DNA of 64,000 nt from Catellatospora sp. KI3 (GCF_029948125.1 NZ_JASAMB010000004.1:186001-250000); one strand, 5' to 3'; shown: positions 8,939 to 16,874, counted from the first letter of the stretch. The notes: generated from the sequence alone by a model not told the origin. Numbers and translations are program-made.

Positions 8939-9409
8939 ATGAAGCTTGCCGAGGCGCTGGCCGAGCGCGCCGATGCCGTACGCCGGGTGGAGCAGTTGCG
9001 CAGCCGGATCACCGCCAACGCCCGCCACCAGGAGGGCGAGGAGCCGTCGGAGAACGCGGCCGAGCTGCTGACCGAGGTCGAGGCGGTGCTCGACCGGCTG
9101 GAGACGCTCATCGCCCGGATCAACCGCACCAACTCCGCCACCTCCGTCGGCACGACCACGCTCACGCAGGCACTGGCCCGACGTGACGTGCTGCGCCTGC
9201 GGCACTCCGTGGTCACCGACGCGGCCGACGCGGCCGCCGGGCGCGACCAGCGGGGCTACGCCGTACGCCAACTGCGCTCGGAACTGAAGTTCCTGTCCAC
9301 GCTGCCGGTCGCCGACCTGCGCGGGCAGGCCGACCAGCTCGCCCGGGAGCTGCGCGAACTCGACACGGACATCCAGCGGACGAACTGGGAGGTCGACCTG
9401 CTGGACTGA
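8939..9409 (+). CDS. DIP1984-family (septicolysin-like) coiled-coil protein
   Basis: A 156-residue protein starting MKLAEALAERADAVRRVEQL, the typical opening of the DIP1984 family. It is almost entirely helical with heptad-like Leu/Ala spacing, plus the conserved central segment RINRTNSATSVGTTTLTQAL and a closing IQRTNWEVDLL. There is no signal peptide or membrane segment. GGGAGGA lies before the ATG. The family has no established function, and the septicolysin name is historical. It is a single gene between unrelated neighbours. Confidence 0.85.
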   Translation: MKLAEALAERADAVRRVEQLRSRITANARHQEGEEPSENAAELLTEVEAVLDRLETLIARINRTNSATSVGTTTLTQALARRDVLRLRHSVVTDAADAAAGRDQRGYAVRQLRSELKFLSTLPVADLRGQADQLARELRELDTDIQRTNWEVDLLD

Positions 9410-9742
9410 GCGTGGAGCAGGTAGTCGTCCTGGAGGCGCGCACGAGCCGCGCCGGCGGTCAAACCGGCACCTTTCTCCGGCGCGCGGAGGGCAGCGCGGG
9501 GTTCAAATCCCTGATACATCGCAGCTCCGCACCGTGCACAGGTGACAGGTAATCGCGCACGGCACACCACCGCTGTGCGGATCCGAGACGGCGAGGGCGG
9601 GTACGGGGTACTCCACGCAAGATTTGTTTGCTGATCCGGCAAGGAAGGTTGCCGAATCGGCGAGAGCCAGGCATGGTCGACCCGACCACGAAACGACCGC
9701 CGACCAGTATGAACGGTCGGCGTCGCTGTGAGAGGAGTCGGG
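9410..9742. other. intergenic region without a convincing gene
   Basis: No open frame here has coding-like codon use. At 9497-9513 there is a perfect 5-bp tRNA-like T arm (CGGGG, loop TTCAAAT, CCCTG), but no matching acceptor or D arm is visible upstream, so it is at most a relic. GC content is lower around 9600-9720 than in neighbouring genes. Confidence 0.5.
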
Positions 9743-10366
9743 GTGTCCGGGGAATTCGACGAGGCGTACTGGGAAGATCGATACCGCGACCACGCCGGGC
9801 CGGGCGCCGGACATCCGAACCCGCAGCTGGCCGCTGAGGTCGCCGGGCTCGCGCCCGGAACAGCGCTGGAAGCCGGTTGCGGCGAGGGCGCGGACGCCGT
9901 CTGGCTGGCCGCGCGCGGCTGGCGGGTGGACGCGGTCGACATCTCCCCTACCGCACTCGACCGGGCCCGCGCCCGCGCCGAGGCCGTCGGTGCCGACCTC
10001 GCGGCCCGCGTGGCGTGGACCCGCGCGGACCTGGCCAACTGGACGCCCAACCGTGAATACGACCTGGTCTGCACCGGTTACGTGCACACGCCCGGCTCGC
10101 CCCTGGACCTGTACGCCCGACTCGCCGCTGCCGTCGCACCCGGCGGCACCCTGCTGATCGTCGGGCACCACCCGGCCGACCACCACTCCCACGGCGCGCA
10201 CGGCGCCACCCACCAGGTCCACGTCACGCCGGAGCAGGTGGCCGCCGCCCTCGACCCAGCCCGGTGGGACGTCGTGGTGGCCGAGACGCGGCAGCGCGCC
10301 GTCGTCGGTCACGGTGGCGAGATCATGCTGCACGACACCGTCGTACGCGCCCGCAGGCGGGCCTGA
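9743..10366 (+). CDS. class I SAM-dependent methyltransferase
   Basis: A 207-residue Rossmann-fold methyltransferase. Motif I reads ALEAGCGEGADAVWLA, followed by an acidic motif II (VDAVDIS) that binds the SAM ribose, and motif IV-like VCTGYVHTPGSP. AGGAG at 9733-9737 fixes the GTG at 9743, although the frame opens slightly earlier. The family includes thiopurine, tellurite and small-molecule methyltransferases, and nothing in the neighbourhood identifies the acceptor. Confidence 0.85.
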   Translation: MSGEFDEAYWEDRYRDHAGPGAGHPNPQLAAEVAGLAPGTALEAGCGEGADAVWLAARGWRVDAVDISPTALDRARARAEAVGADLAARVAWTRADLANWTPNREYDLVCTGYVHTPGSPLDLYARLAAAVAPGGTLLIVGHHPADHHSHGAHGATHQVHVTPEQVAAALDPARWDVVVAETRQRAVVGHGGEIMLHDTVVRARRRA

Positions 10367-10402
10367 GCCCGAACTGTCGGTCGGACGGCCTACGGTGCAG
10401 GC

Positions 10403-10981
10403 ATGATCGACGACGACACCCCGTGGGAGCCGCCGCTGGCGGGCAGCGAGGCCGAGCATCTGACCGGCGCCCTCGACCGGCTGCGCACCACGTTCCGGTT
10501 CAAGGCCGACGACCTGGACTCGGCCGGGCTGCAGACCCGCGTCGGCGCGTCCACGCTGACGCTCGGCGGCCTGCTGAAGCACCTCGCTCTGGTGGAGAGC
10601 TACACCTTCGCCAAGAAGCTGAGCGGCGAGCCGATCGGCGCGCCATGGGACACACTGCACGACGGCACTGACGACTGGGAGTTCACCACGGCCGCCGCCG
10701 ACTCCCCCGAGCAGCTGTACGCCCTGTGGGACGACGCGGTCGAGCGGTCCCGCGCGAGACTGGCGGCGGCGCTGGCCGAGGGCGGTCTGGACCAGCTGGT
10801 GCACGCCGCGCATCCGGACGGCCGCCGCGCCAGCCTGCGGCGACTCGTCTGCGACCTGATCGAGGAGTACGGCCGCCACACCGGCCAGGCCGACCTGATC
10901 CGTGAGGCCGTCGACGGCCGGGTCGGCGAGGACCCGCCCGCGGGCTGGCGCCCCCGCTCCGGGGCCTACCGCATCCGCTGA
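10403..10981 (+). CDS. DinB-superfamily (DUF664) protein
   Basis: A 192-residue four-helix-bundle protein of the DinB/mycothiol-transferase-like superfamily. The first metal-ligand segment is LGGLLKHLALVESYTF and the last is LVCDLIEEYGRHTGQADLI, with the HTGQADLIRE signature of DUF664 proteins at about residues 160-170. Members may be thiol-dependent transferases, which suits mycothiol-producing actinomycetes, but the substrate is unknown. It follows the methyltransferase by 36 bases and may be co-transcribed. Confidence 0.82.
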   Translation: MIDDDTPWEPPLAGSEAEHLTGALDRLRTTFRFKADDLDSAGLQTRVGASTLTLGGLLKHLALVESYTFAKKLSGEPIGAPWDTLHDGTDDWEFTTAAADSPEQLYALWDDAVERSRARLAAALAEGGLDQLVHAAHPDGRRASLRRLVCDLIEEYGRHTGQADLIREAVDGRVGEDPPAGWRPRSGAYRIR

Positions 10982-11008
10982 GTTCCGCCGTCGGGCCGCT
11001 CGCCCGTT

Positions 11009-11056
11009 AGGAAGGGTCCCTTGTACTACAGATTCCGATAAGAAGGGGCCCTTCCT
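11009..11056. repeat. 48-bp AGGAAGGG inverted-repeat element
   Basis: AGGAAGGGTCCCTT (11009-11022) is the inverted complement of AAGGGGCCCTTCCT (11043-11056) at 13 of 14 positions, with a 20-base centre. It is intergenic. Similar AGGAAGGGGCCCTT palindromes are common between genes in Micromonospora relatives (recalled, not searched). Confidence 0.7.
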
Positions 11057-11233
11057 TTCCCCGGGGCGGGGCGGTGATGGGGCAGGTCACAGGGTGTGGG
11101 GGTGGTCACGGGGGTTCTGTCGGCTGCTGGTGGTGCGGGTGTCGCGTTCGCGGCTCAGCCGGGCTTGCGGCGGTGGTCGAATCGTCGGCGAACACAGCGG
11201 ACGGTCCGTCCGCGACTGACGAGGGGAACACCC

Positions 11234-12076
11234 ATGCGGCTCCACCGAGCCACCGCACTGCTCGCGTCCGCCATCACGTTCGCGTCCCTGGCCCTGGCGC
11301 CCACCGCCGCCGGGGCCGACCCCGACCTGTTCTACTCGTCGTACGGCATCGCCAAGGCGCACGAGGTCAAGAACAACCTGAACCTGATCGGCTGGCCGGG
11401 CGAGAACGCGTACAACTACTACCCGGGCAAGAACGGGCACCCCAGCAGCAGCACCAACTCGGTGGTGTGGGGGACGCCCGGCTCGCCGTACACGTACGAG
11501 GCGAAGACCACCTGCGCGCCGTTCGTGACCCTGTCGCTCAAGGCCGCCTACGGCTGGGCCGACGACACCTACTTCAGCACCTACCTGGGCAGCACCAGCC
11601 CGACCTCGGCGCAGTACTACGCCAAGTTCACCGCCGGCACGGTGCCCAACCTGGACCGGCGCACCAAGGTCACCGAGCTGGTCCCCGGCGACCTCATCGC
11701 CATCAAGTACAGCGGCAGCGACTCCAGCGCCGGCGACCCGACCGGGCACACCGCGTTCTACGCGGGCCGCACCCAGGTCGAGCGGGACGGCGACGCCGCG
11801 ACCGTGGAGTGGGCCGTCAGCGTCGTGGACTCGACCAGCAACCCGCACGGCGTCGCCAGCACCAACCCGGCCTCGCCGTACCTGAACTTCCCGGACACCC
11901 GCGCCGTCGGCGCGACCGAGTACGACGGCGTGGGCCAGGGCTACCTGGTCATCCAGGCCGACGCGACCGGCACGGTGCTCGGCTACTGGTGGGGCATCAA
12001 CGAGAACCTGACCTCTCAGTTCCACGCGGTGGCCGACCGGCCGATCGCGTTCGCGCACATCGTCGCCGCGGCGTGA
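11234..12076 (+). CDS. secreted NlpC/P60-like protein
   Basis: A 280-residue exported protein with a clear signal peptide (residues 1-30, cut near AGA/DPD). The mature part has TTCAPFVTLSLKAAYG, then LVPGDLIAIKY and GHTAFYAG. This Cys, loop and His spacing is that of papain-like NlpC/P60 or amidase folds, so it may be a cell-wall peptidase or amidase. Overall similarity to known members is weak, and a C-terminal part (YLVIQADATGTVLGYWWGIN) is unlike the core family. The start is the ATG after GAGGGG, though the frame is open earlier. Confidence 0.72.
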   Translation: MRLHRATALLASAITFASLALAPTAAGADPDLFYSSYGIAKAHEVKNNLNLIGWPGENAYNYYPGKNGHPSSSTNSVVWGTPGSPYTYEAKTTCAPFVTLSLKAAYGWADDTYFSTYLGSTSPTSAQYYAKFTAGTVPNLDRRTKVTELVPGDLIAIKYSGSDSSAGDPTGHTAFYAGRTQVERDGDAATVEWAVSVVDSTSNPHGVASTNPASPYLNFPDTRAVGATEYDGVGQGYLVIQADATGTVLGYWWGINENLTSQFHAVADRPIAFAHIVAAA

Positions 12077-12094
12077 CCCGCCCATCGTGACGAC

Positions 12095-12136
12095 GCGGTG
12101 CCGCACGCTCCCGAGATCCGGGGCGTGCGGCACCGC
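12095..12136. terminator. bidirectional hairpin terminator
   Basis: A perfect 14-bp stem, GCGGTGCCGCACGC with GCGTGCGGCACCGC, and a 14-base loop, between the convergent NlpC-like gene and the minus-strand remnant. Confidence 0.75.
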
Positions 12137-12142
12137 CGCGTC

Positions 12143-12530
12143 TCAGCGCTGCCGCGGCGTCCAGTCCGCCCGGCGGCCGAGGTAGGCCAGCAGCGCCTCG
12201 ACCGGGTCGGCGGCCGCGGCGACGGGCAGCTCGGGCGCGTAGGCCCCGTACGCCCGCAGCGGCTCGACGATCTCGCGTGCCACGGCCAGCAGCTGTGCTG
12301 CGGCCTGGTCGCTCAGCGGCGACGCGGCGCCGACCGCGACGGCGATGTCCCAGGCGTGTACGGCGGCGTCAAGCGCCGCCGCTCCGGCCGCGATCCACAG
12401 TGGCAGCGGCCCCTGCGGCAGCGGGACGGGCACCTGCCGCGCGTCCGCGTCGACGGTCGTGAAGGCGGCGGCCGACGCGTCCAGCGCCCGCCGCATCGCG
12501 TCCACCGTGTCGGCGGCGAGCAGGCCAGAC
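12143..12530 (-). pseudogene. C-terminal remnant of a TIGR03086/maleylpyruvate isomerase-like protein
   Basis: The last ~128 codons read as the C-terminal half of a TIGR03086-type metal-binding DinB protein: ADTVDAMRRALDAS, AALDAAVHAWDIAVA and LLAYLGRRADWTPR. The N-terminal helix with the first metal-binding His is absent. The frame stays open to 12703, but codons beyond about 12530 lose the strong G/C third-position bias and match no family pattern. Plus-strand reading of that part is coding-like instead. I conclude the gene is cut at about 12530-12540. Confidence 0.6.
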
Positions 12531-12538
12531 GGCGGCTC

Positions 12539-12721
12539 ACCGAGTGGGACGGCGGCTCCGGCAGCTGGCGGCCGATCGAAGAGGACCCCGAACCCGGCGA
12601 ATTCCAGACCCTGGAAGGACCGGACAGCCCGACGGGGACGACCATCGGCCGCGGTTACGGCCTGTGGGTCTTCTCCTGCCCGACGTCCTTCGACCACCCG
12701 CACCGCACCGCGATGCAGTGA
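12539..12721 (+). pseudogene. C-terminal fragment of an unknown protein
   Basis: The last 60 codons before a TGA read TEWDGGSGSWRPIEEDPEPG and end YGLWVFSCPTSFDHPHRTAM plus a final Gln. Codon use is mostly G/C-ending, and composition (W, P, D, E, aromatic residues) is that of a real protein, followed by a strong terminator in the correct direction. Upstream of about 12539 the same frame is only the antisense of the TIGR03086 remnant, and no start codon with an RBS is seen. It is best explained as the 3' end of a broken gene. I do not recognise the family. Confidence 0.5.
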
Positions 12722-12727
12722 CCTCTG

Positions 12728-12767
12728 CCGGACAGCCCGGCGCTCGGCTGAGCGCCGGGCTGTCCGG
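12728..12767. terminator. strong bidirectional terminator
   Basis: A perfect 18-bp stem (12728-12745 with 12750-12767) and a GGCT loop, followed on the plus strand by TCGTTGTTA. It also lies just beyond the stop of the minus-strand AA10 gene. Confidence 0.85.
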
Positions 12768-12779
12768 TCGTTGTTACGG

Positions 12780-13898
12780 TCAGACCGGCGAGCAGGTCAG
12801 GGTCGGCGCGCCGTTGCTGCTCTGCGGCGCGTTGCCCAGGAATCCGAACGTGGTGCTGGCCCCGGCGGCGAGGCTGCCGTTGTACGAGACGTTCTTGGCG
12901 GTGGTCGTCGATCCGCTGGTGGTGATCGTCGCACCCCATACCTGGGTGATCGTCTGGCCGTTGGCGAAGGTGACGGTGACGGTCCACTTGGTGATGGCGG
13001 CCGATCCGGCCGTCACCTTGACCTCACCCTGGAACCCGCCCGGCCACTGGCCGGTCAGCGCGTACGTGGCCGAGCAGCCGCCCGGCAGCGGCGACGGCGA
13101 CGCCGACCGCGAGGGCGACGGGGACGGGCTGGCCGAACGCGACGGCGACGGGGAGGGGGACGCCGACCGGGACGGCGAGACCGACGGCGACGGGCTGTTC
13201 GTGCCGCCGAAGTTCACGTCGCTGCAGAAGTAGTACGACTGGTCCAGGTGGCTGGCCTGCCAGATGGTGAACAGCATGCCCCGCCCGCTGCGGCCGGGGG
13301 CGCTGCCGTTGACCATGATCGACACACCGCCGCCGCTCTCCGGGGTCCACTGCGCGGCCGGGGTGTTGCCGATCTGGCCGACAAGCTCCAGGTCACTCCA
13401 CTTCAGCGCCTGGGTGACCGGGTTGAAGCCCTGCTTGGTGGCGTACACCCAGATGTAGTCGGCGCCGTGGAGAGCGCCGTCGAACAGCTTGATCCGGAAG
13501 TTGGTGCTGATGTTCTGCGCCTTCCAGTCCCCGACCGTGTCCATCGAGGAGTAGAAGCCGTTCTGGGTGCGCCCGGCGCTGCACAGCTGGCCGTCGGGGA
13601 TGGCGCCCTGGTGGTTGCCCGCGACACCCTCCCGGAACAGCGAGTTCCAGTTCCACATGGCGTTCGGGTTGGCCTGCCAGGCCTGCCAGCACATCGGGTC
13701 GAGGGTGGCCATCTGGGGGTTCTGGAAGTCGCTGCCCCAGCGGGCCCAGCAGCCGTAGTTGCGCGAGGCCGGGTCGACCACGTTCCCGTGCGCGTCGGCG
13801 ACCTTGGCCAGGGCCGTGGTGAGCAGCAGGATCGAGGTCAGGGCCACGACCAGGGACGAGATGATCAGTTTGCCGCGGGTTGCGGCGAGTGAGGACAT
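12780..13898 (-). CDS. AA10 lytic polysaccharide monooxygenase with CBM2
   Basis: A 372-residue exported copper enzyme that oxidatively cleaves chitin or cellulose. The signal peptide ends ADA, so the mature protein starts with His37 (HGNVVDPASR), the first half of the copper histidine brace. His144 in FDGALHGADYIW is the likely second ligand, and SYYFCSDVNF carries the axial aromatic. Residues about 238-275 are a PSPSRSAS-type linker, then a C-terminal CBM2 (CSATYALTGQWPGGFQGEVK). The long form with SRNYGCWARWG resembles cellulose-active members. The carbohydrate theme is shared with the xylanase at 19257. Confidence 0.93.
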   Translation of the reverse strand: MSSLAATRGKLIISSLVVALTSILLLTTALAKVADAHGNVVDPASRNYGCWARWGSDFQNPQMATLDPMCWQAWQANPNAMWNWNSLFREGVAGNHQGAIPDGQLCSAGRTQNGFYSSMDTVGDWKAQNISTNFRIKLFDGALHGADYIWVYATKQGFNPVTQALKWSDLELVGQIGNTPAAQWTPESGGGVSIMVNGSAPGRSGRGMLFTIWQASHLDQSYYFCSDVNFGGTNSPSPSVSPSRSASPSPSPSRSASPSPSPSRSASPSPLPGGCSATYALTGQWPGGFQGEVKVTAGSAAITKWTVTVTFANGQTITQVWGATITTSGSTTTAKNVSYNGSLAAGASTTFGFLGNAPQSSNGAPTLTCSPV

Positions 13899-14075
13899 GA
13901 TGGCTCCAAGACATCGGAGGTACGGATGTCACGCGCGCTGGAGTGGCGCGGGCCCGGTCCGCAGGCGCTGGCGCGCGTGCTGGACACCGACGTGATCGGT
14001 CGTCGGCGATGCGATGGTCGGATGCGTGCCCGGCATCCATACCGGCTGCGTGGCTCCCGCAGCATGCCCGGCTAA

Positions 14076-14103
14076 ACTTTACACATTCCAATAAATGTGT
14101 CAA
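14076..14103 (-). promoter_or_regulatory. sigma70-like promoter with an inverted repeat in its spacer, for the AA10 gene
   Basis: On the minus strand, TTGACA (14103-14098) is separated by 16 bases from TAAAGT (14081-14076). The spacer holds an ACACATT/AATGTGT inverted repeat (14081-14100) that a repressor could occupy. The predicted 5' leader to the AA10 start is about 170 bases. The A/T richness contrasts with the surroundings. Confidence 0.55.
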
Positions 14104-14149
14104 TGAATGCCCGCATCGGCACGGTTCCGCCAGCCGATACGCTGGCCGG

Positions 14150-15079
14150 ATGGACCGCGCCGCGTCATTCGATCTGCTCCCGCCGGACCTGCCCGTCGTG
14201 ACTCAGCTCAGCCGTATCGCCGACGCCCGGGGCTGGCTGGCCGAGCTGCCCGAACTGATCGCCCAGGTGCGTGAGCGCTTCCAGCTCACCCTGTCCCCGC
14301 CGCTGCGCGGCGGCAGCTGCAGCTGGGTCGCGCCCGCCACGCTGCCCGACGGCACCGGCGTCATCGTGAAGATCGCCTGGCCGCACCCCGAGATGTACGG
14401 CGAACCCGCCGCGCTGCGGCTGTGGCAGGGCGACGGCGCCGTCCGGCTGCTCGCCCACGACCCTCGGCACCACGCGCTGCTGCTGGAGCGCTGCGATCCC
14501 GGCCTGCCGCTGGGCGACTCCACCGCGCCCGCCGACGAACGGCTGCGGCAGGGTGCGCGCGTGCTGCGACGGCTGTGGCGGGCGGCCCCGACCGGCGGGT
14601 TCGACCCGCTGGACAGGGTGACCGCCCACTGGGCCGACCTGGTCGACGAGCGCATGGCCCGGCTGCGGCCCGGCTACGACCCCGACCTGGTCGCCTACGG
14701 CGCCCGGCTGCTGCGGGAGCTGCCCGCGACCGCCGACCGCCGGGTGCTGCTACACGGCGACTTCAACCCCAACAACGTCCTGTCCTGCGGCGACGGCCGC
14801 TGGCTCGCGATCGACCCCAAGCCGATGGCGGGCGATCCCGCGTACGACCCGTGGCCGCTGCTGGAGCAGGTCGACGACCCGTTCGCGCACCCGGACCCGG
14901 CCGCGGTCCTGGCCGCACGGCGCGACCTGCTCGCCGCCGAGCTGTCCGTCGACCCGCAGCGGATCGTACGCTGGGCGGTGGCCCGCCGGGTCGAGACGGC
15001 GCTGTGGCTCGCCCATCACGGCGACACGCCGGGCGGCGCGGCGGTGATGGGCGAAGCGCGGACGCTGGCCGAGTTGTGA
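14150..15079 (+). CDS. APH(6)/hydroxyurea-resistance-family small-molecule kinase
   Basis: A 309-residue kinase-fold phosphotransferase of the streptomycin 6-kinase/Hur family. It shows the nucleotide-positioning segment VIVKIAWPHPEMYGEPAALR, the catalytic HGDFNPNN at about residues 202-209, and the metal-binding IDPKPMAGDPAYDPW, all typical of the family. No Shine-Dalgarno is seen. TACGCT lies six bases before the ATG, so a leaderless mRNA is likely. It could modify an aminoglycoside, but housekeeping or unknown substrates are common, and resistance should not be assumed. Confidence 0.87.
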   Translation: MDRAASFDLLPPDLPVVTQLSRIADARGWLAELPELIAQVRERFQLTLSPPLRGGSCSWVAPATLPDGTGVIVKIAWPHPEMYGEPAALRLWQGDGAVRLLAHDPRHHALLLERCDPGLPLGDSTAPADERLRQGARVLRRLWRAAPTGGFDPLDRVTAHWADLVDERMARLRPGYDPDLVAYGARLLRELPATADRRVLLHGDFNPNNVLSCGDGRWLAIDPKPMAGDPAYDPWPLLEQVDDPFAHPDPAAVLAARRDLLAAELSVDPQRIVRWAVARRVETALWLAHHGDTPGGAAVMGEARTLAEL

Positions 15080-15080
15080 A

Positions 15081-15109
15081 CGGCCGCGGGCGGCGACCAC
15101 CCGCGGCCG
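15081..15109. terminator. bidirectional hairpin terminator
   Basis: CGGCCGCGGG pairs with CCCGCGGCCG around a nine-base loop, between the convergent kinase gene and the exported CPTCWG protein gene. Confidence 0.7.
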
Positions 15110-15112
15110 CGA

Positions 15113-15649
15113 TCAGCCCCAGCAGGTCGGGCAGTTGGGGCCCTGGTCGACCATCCCGTACTCGATCGAGATGGCCGCGGGCCTGTCGACCAGCGGGGAG
15201 TCGACCGGTATCTGCGCGCCGACCTCCTTCATCCGTCCGTCGCCGGGCGTGACGGTGACGGTGACCGAGCGGCAGTCCAGGCGCACGTTCGGCGCGGCCA
15301 GCAGGCACACCGCCTGCGTCTCATCCGGTGCGCCGACCTTCGCCTCGAAGAGCGGCGGCAGCGGCGCGCCGCCCCAGTACGTCGTCGCGGTGCCGTAGGT
15401 GTGGCCGTTGGAGAGGTAGACGGCCAGTGCGAACACCTCGTACTGGGTGGGCGGGTGGCACGTCTGGAAGCGGCCGTGCAGCATCAGACTGCCGTCGTAG
15501 TTCATCGCGCCGTCGTCGATGTGGCCGGTGGTGGCGGTGCCGGCGGCACAGCTCATCCACTTGAACCGGTCGGTGGCCGCGTGCGCGGGTGCGCCAAGGG
15601 CCAGCAGCACCGCCAGCACCGAGATCAGCGCGGCAAGTCGACGTCTCAT
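15113..15649 (-). CDS. exported protein with C-terminal CPTCWG motif, copy A
   Basis: A 178-residue secreted protein of unknown function. The signal peptide (MRRRLAALISVLAVLLALG) is cut near AHA. The mature part has Cys in WMSC, QTCHPP, AVCLL and LDCRS, and ends GPNCPTCWG with a CxxC pair. It is 30-40 percent similar by eye to the product at 18160-18711, including ETQAVCLL/DTTAVCLL and the identical tail. AGAGGAG precedes the ATG, which lies two bases after the stop of the LuxR-type regulator, so the two are translationally coupled. No domain is recognised. Confidence 0.85.
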   Translation of the reverse strand: MRRRLAALISVLAVLLALGAPAHAATDRFKWMSCAAGTATTGHIDDGAMNYDGSLMLHGRFQTCHPPTQYEVFALAVYLSNGHTYGTATTYWGGAPLPPLFEAKVGAPDETQAVCLLAAPNVRLDCRSVTVTVTPGDGRMKEVGAQIPVDSPLVDRPAAISIEYGMVDQGPNCPTCWG

Positions 15650-15651
15650 GA

Positions 15652-16692
15652 TCACTCCTCTTCCGGTTCGCCCGGATCCGCGACGCGGTCGGATCCGGGA
15701 TCGTCTCCGGCCCCGAGCACGAGGCCGAGCTGAAACCTGTTGATGACGTGGTACCGCTCCATCAGGCCGCTGATCGTGTACGCCACGGTGCGCAGGCTGA
15801 TCTCGAGCTTCGCCGCCACGGCGGCGTCGGTGAATCCCTTGGCCAGCAGCGCTAGCACCGCTTGCTCCCGAGGGGTGAGGTCCATGGGTGGTTTCCAATC
15901 CCGTATCGGATCCCGGGCGCGGTCCCAATGCTCGTGGAAGAACGCGACCAGCTGTTCCACCACGGTTGGGGCGGTGATCTCCCAGGCGCCCGCCGCGAGG
16001 CGGTCCGGATCGATCGGAAGGATCGCGCAGCGACGATCGATGAGCATGATTTTCGACGGGAGGCTGGGCAGTTGCCGGAAGGCGAGGCCGTAGGCGTTGA
16101 GCTCGTCGGTGTGCCAACCCGACTCGTCCTCGGCCGTGGGCGGCACCCCCAGCGTGCGCACCTGCATGCCTCGGGCGTGCAGCGCGCGGTTGAGCGGAGC
16201 AGCCGCCTTGACCGTCTCGGCGCTGAACGCCGGCTCCGGGTTCATCGCCAGGTGCTCGCGGCGCGCCCCGTTGATCAGCTGCGCCAGGCGGTCACGAACC
16301 CCTGCCACGGTGAACAGCGGCCGTACGTCGCGGGCCGCCATGCGGTGCGGGTCGGGCACGAACTCCGGATTGATCAAGTGGGTGAGCCGCTCGCGCAGCC
16401 GGTGCCGGGCCGCGGCCTCCACCTGGCTGCGCCGTCGCAGCCCGGCGACGACCTCGGTGGCGGACCGCGCCGTCCACTGGCGACCGTCTCCGGTCCCCAA
16501 CGGCAGCGCGGCCACCGCACCGATGGCGAGCAGTTCGTCGAGCGCTCCGCGCACCCGCTGGTTCTTCCATCCCAGCGAGGCTCCGGTCTGGTCGACCGAC
16601 CAGGGACCGAAGGCGGCGAGCGTCCGGAAGACGAGATCCGCCCCCGCCGACACCCCCCACCGCGACAGCGACGGCACGACCTGCGTCTGCAC
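15652..16692 (-). CDS. LuxR-type HTH regulator with TrmB/PLD-like sensor domain
   Basis: A 346-residue regulator. Residues about 10-85 look like a winged helix (WSVDQTGASLGW, then RVRGALDELLAIGAV). Residues about 115-275 resemble the phospholipase-D-like sensor of TrmB-type regulators, and the last ~60 residues are a LuxR HTH (LTPREQAVLALLAKGFTDAA). GTG at 16692 follows an AGGGGGGA ribosome site, although the frame is open to 16836. Its own leader holds two palindromes, and it is co-transcribed with copy A of the CPTCWG protein, which suggests autoregulation and control of that protein. Confidence 0.85.
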   Translation of the reverse strand: MQTQVVPSLSRWGVSAGADLVFRTLAAFGPWSVDQTGASLGWKNQRVRGALDELLAIGAVAALPLGTGDGRQWTARSATEVVAGLRRRSQVEAAARHRLRERLTHLINPEFVPDPHRMAARDVRPLFTVAGVRDRLAQLINGARREHLAMNPEPAFSAETVKAAAPLNRALHARGMQVRTLGVPPTAEDESGWHTDELNAYGLAFRQLPSLPSKIMLIDRRCAILPIDPDRLAAGAWEITAPTVVEQLVAFFHEHWDRARDPIRDWKPPMDLTPREQAVLALLAKGFTDAAVAAKLEISLRTVAYTISGLMERYHVINRFQLGLVLGAGDDPGSDRVADPGEPEEE

Positions 16693-16709
16693 TGGTGTAT
16701 CCCCCCTGA

Positions 16710-16744
16710 AAACGATGCCATCCCCCGTCGAGCTGACATCGTTT
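16710..16744 (-). promoter_or_regulatory. operator-like inverted repeat just upstream of the LuxR regulator start (module copy 1)
   Basis: AAACGATG and CATCGTTT flank a 19-base centre that contains CCATCCCCCGTCG. It lies 18 bases upstream of the start, directly next to the ribosome site. The same element recurs at 18903-18930 with the outer pair changed from C-G to T-A. Confidence 0.6.
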
Positions 16745-16830
16745 CCGAGCGGGACGCTGCCAGCCCCGGCCGGGCTGGCGGGACTCACGGTAAAGACTCC
16801 GACCTGGCCCAGCCAGGATGTCGCCGCGCA

Positions 16831-16846
16831 TTGCACTTTTGTGCAA
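16831..16846. promoter_or_regulatory. 16-bp palindrome TTGCACTTTTGTGCAA (module copy 1)
   Basis: A perfect 6-4-6 inverted repeat 138 bases before the regulator start. An identical 16-mer occurs at 19023-19038 at nearly the same distance from the equivalent start codon, so it is a strong candidate binding site for the adjacent LuxR-type regulator. Confidence 0.65.
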
Positions 16847-16874
16847 GCGTCGGCGGCGGGCGACCGCTACCGGC

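Noticed and set aside
9497-9513. Perfect tRNA-like T arm with loop TTCAAAT
   Set aside because: The following seven bases would need GATGTAT some 60-90 bases upstream for an acceptor stem, and none is found. No D or anticodon arm is recognisable, so I do not call a tRNA or an att site.
13070-13200. Repetitive tract near the middle of the AA10 gene as a possible tandem repeat or CRISPR
   Set aside because: It encodes the Pro/Ser/Arg linker between catalytic and CBM2 domains; a similar linker is in the xylanase. There are no spacers of CRISPR type. No CRISPR array was seen in the window.
14150-15079. Calling the APH(6)-like kinase an antibiotic-resistance gene
   Set aside because: The family contains many chromosomal members without resistance phenotype and nothing mobile surrounds it.
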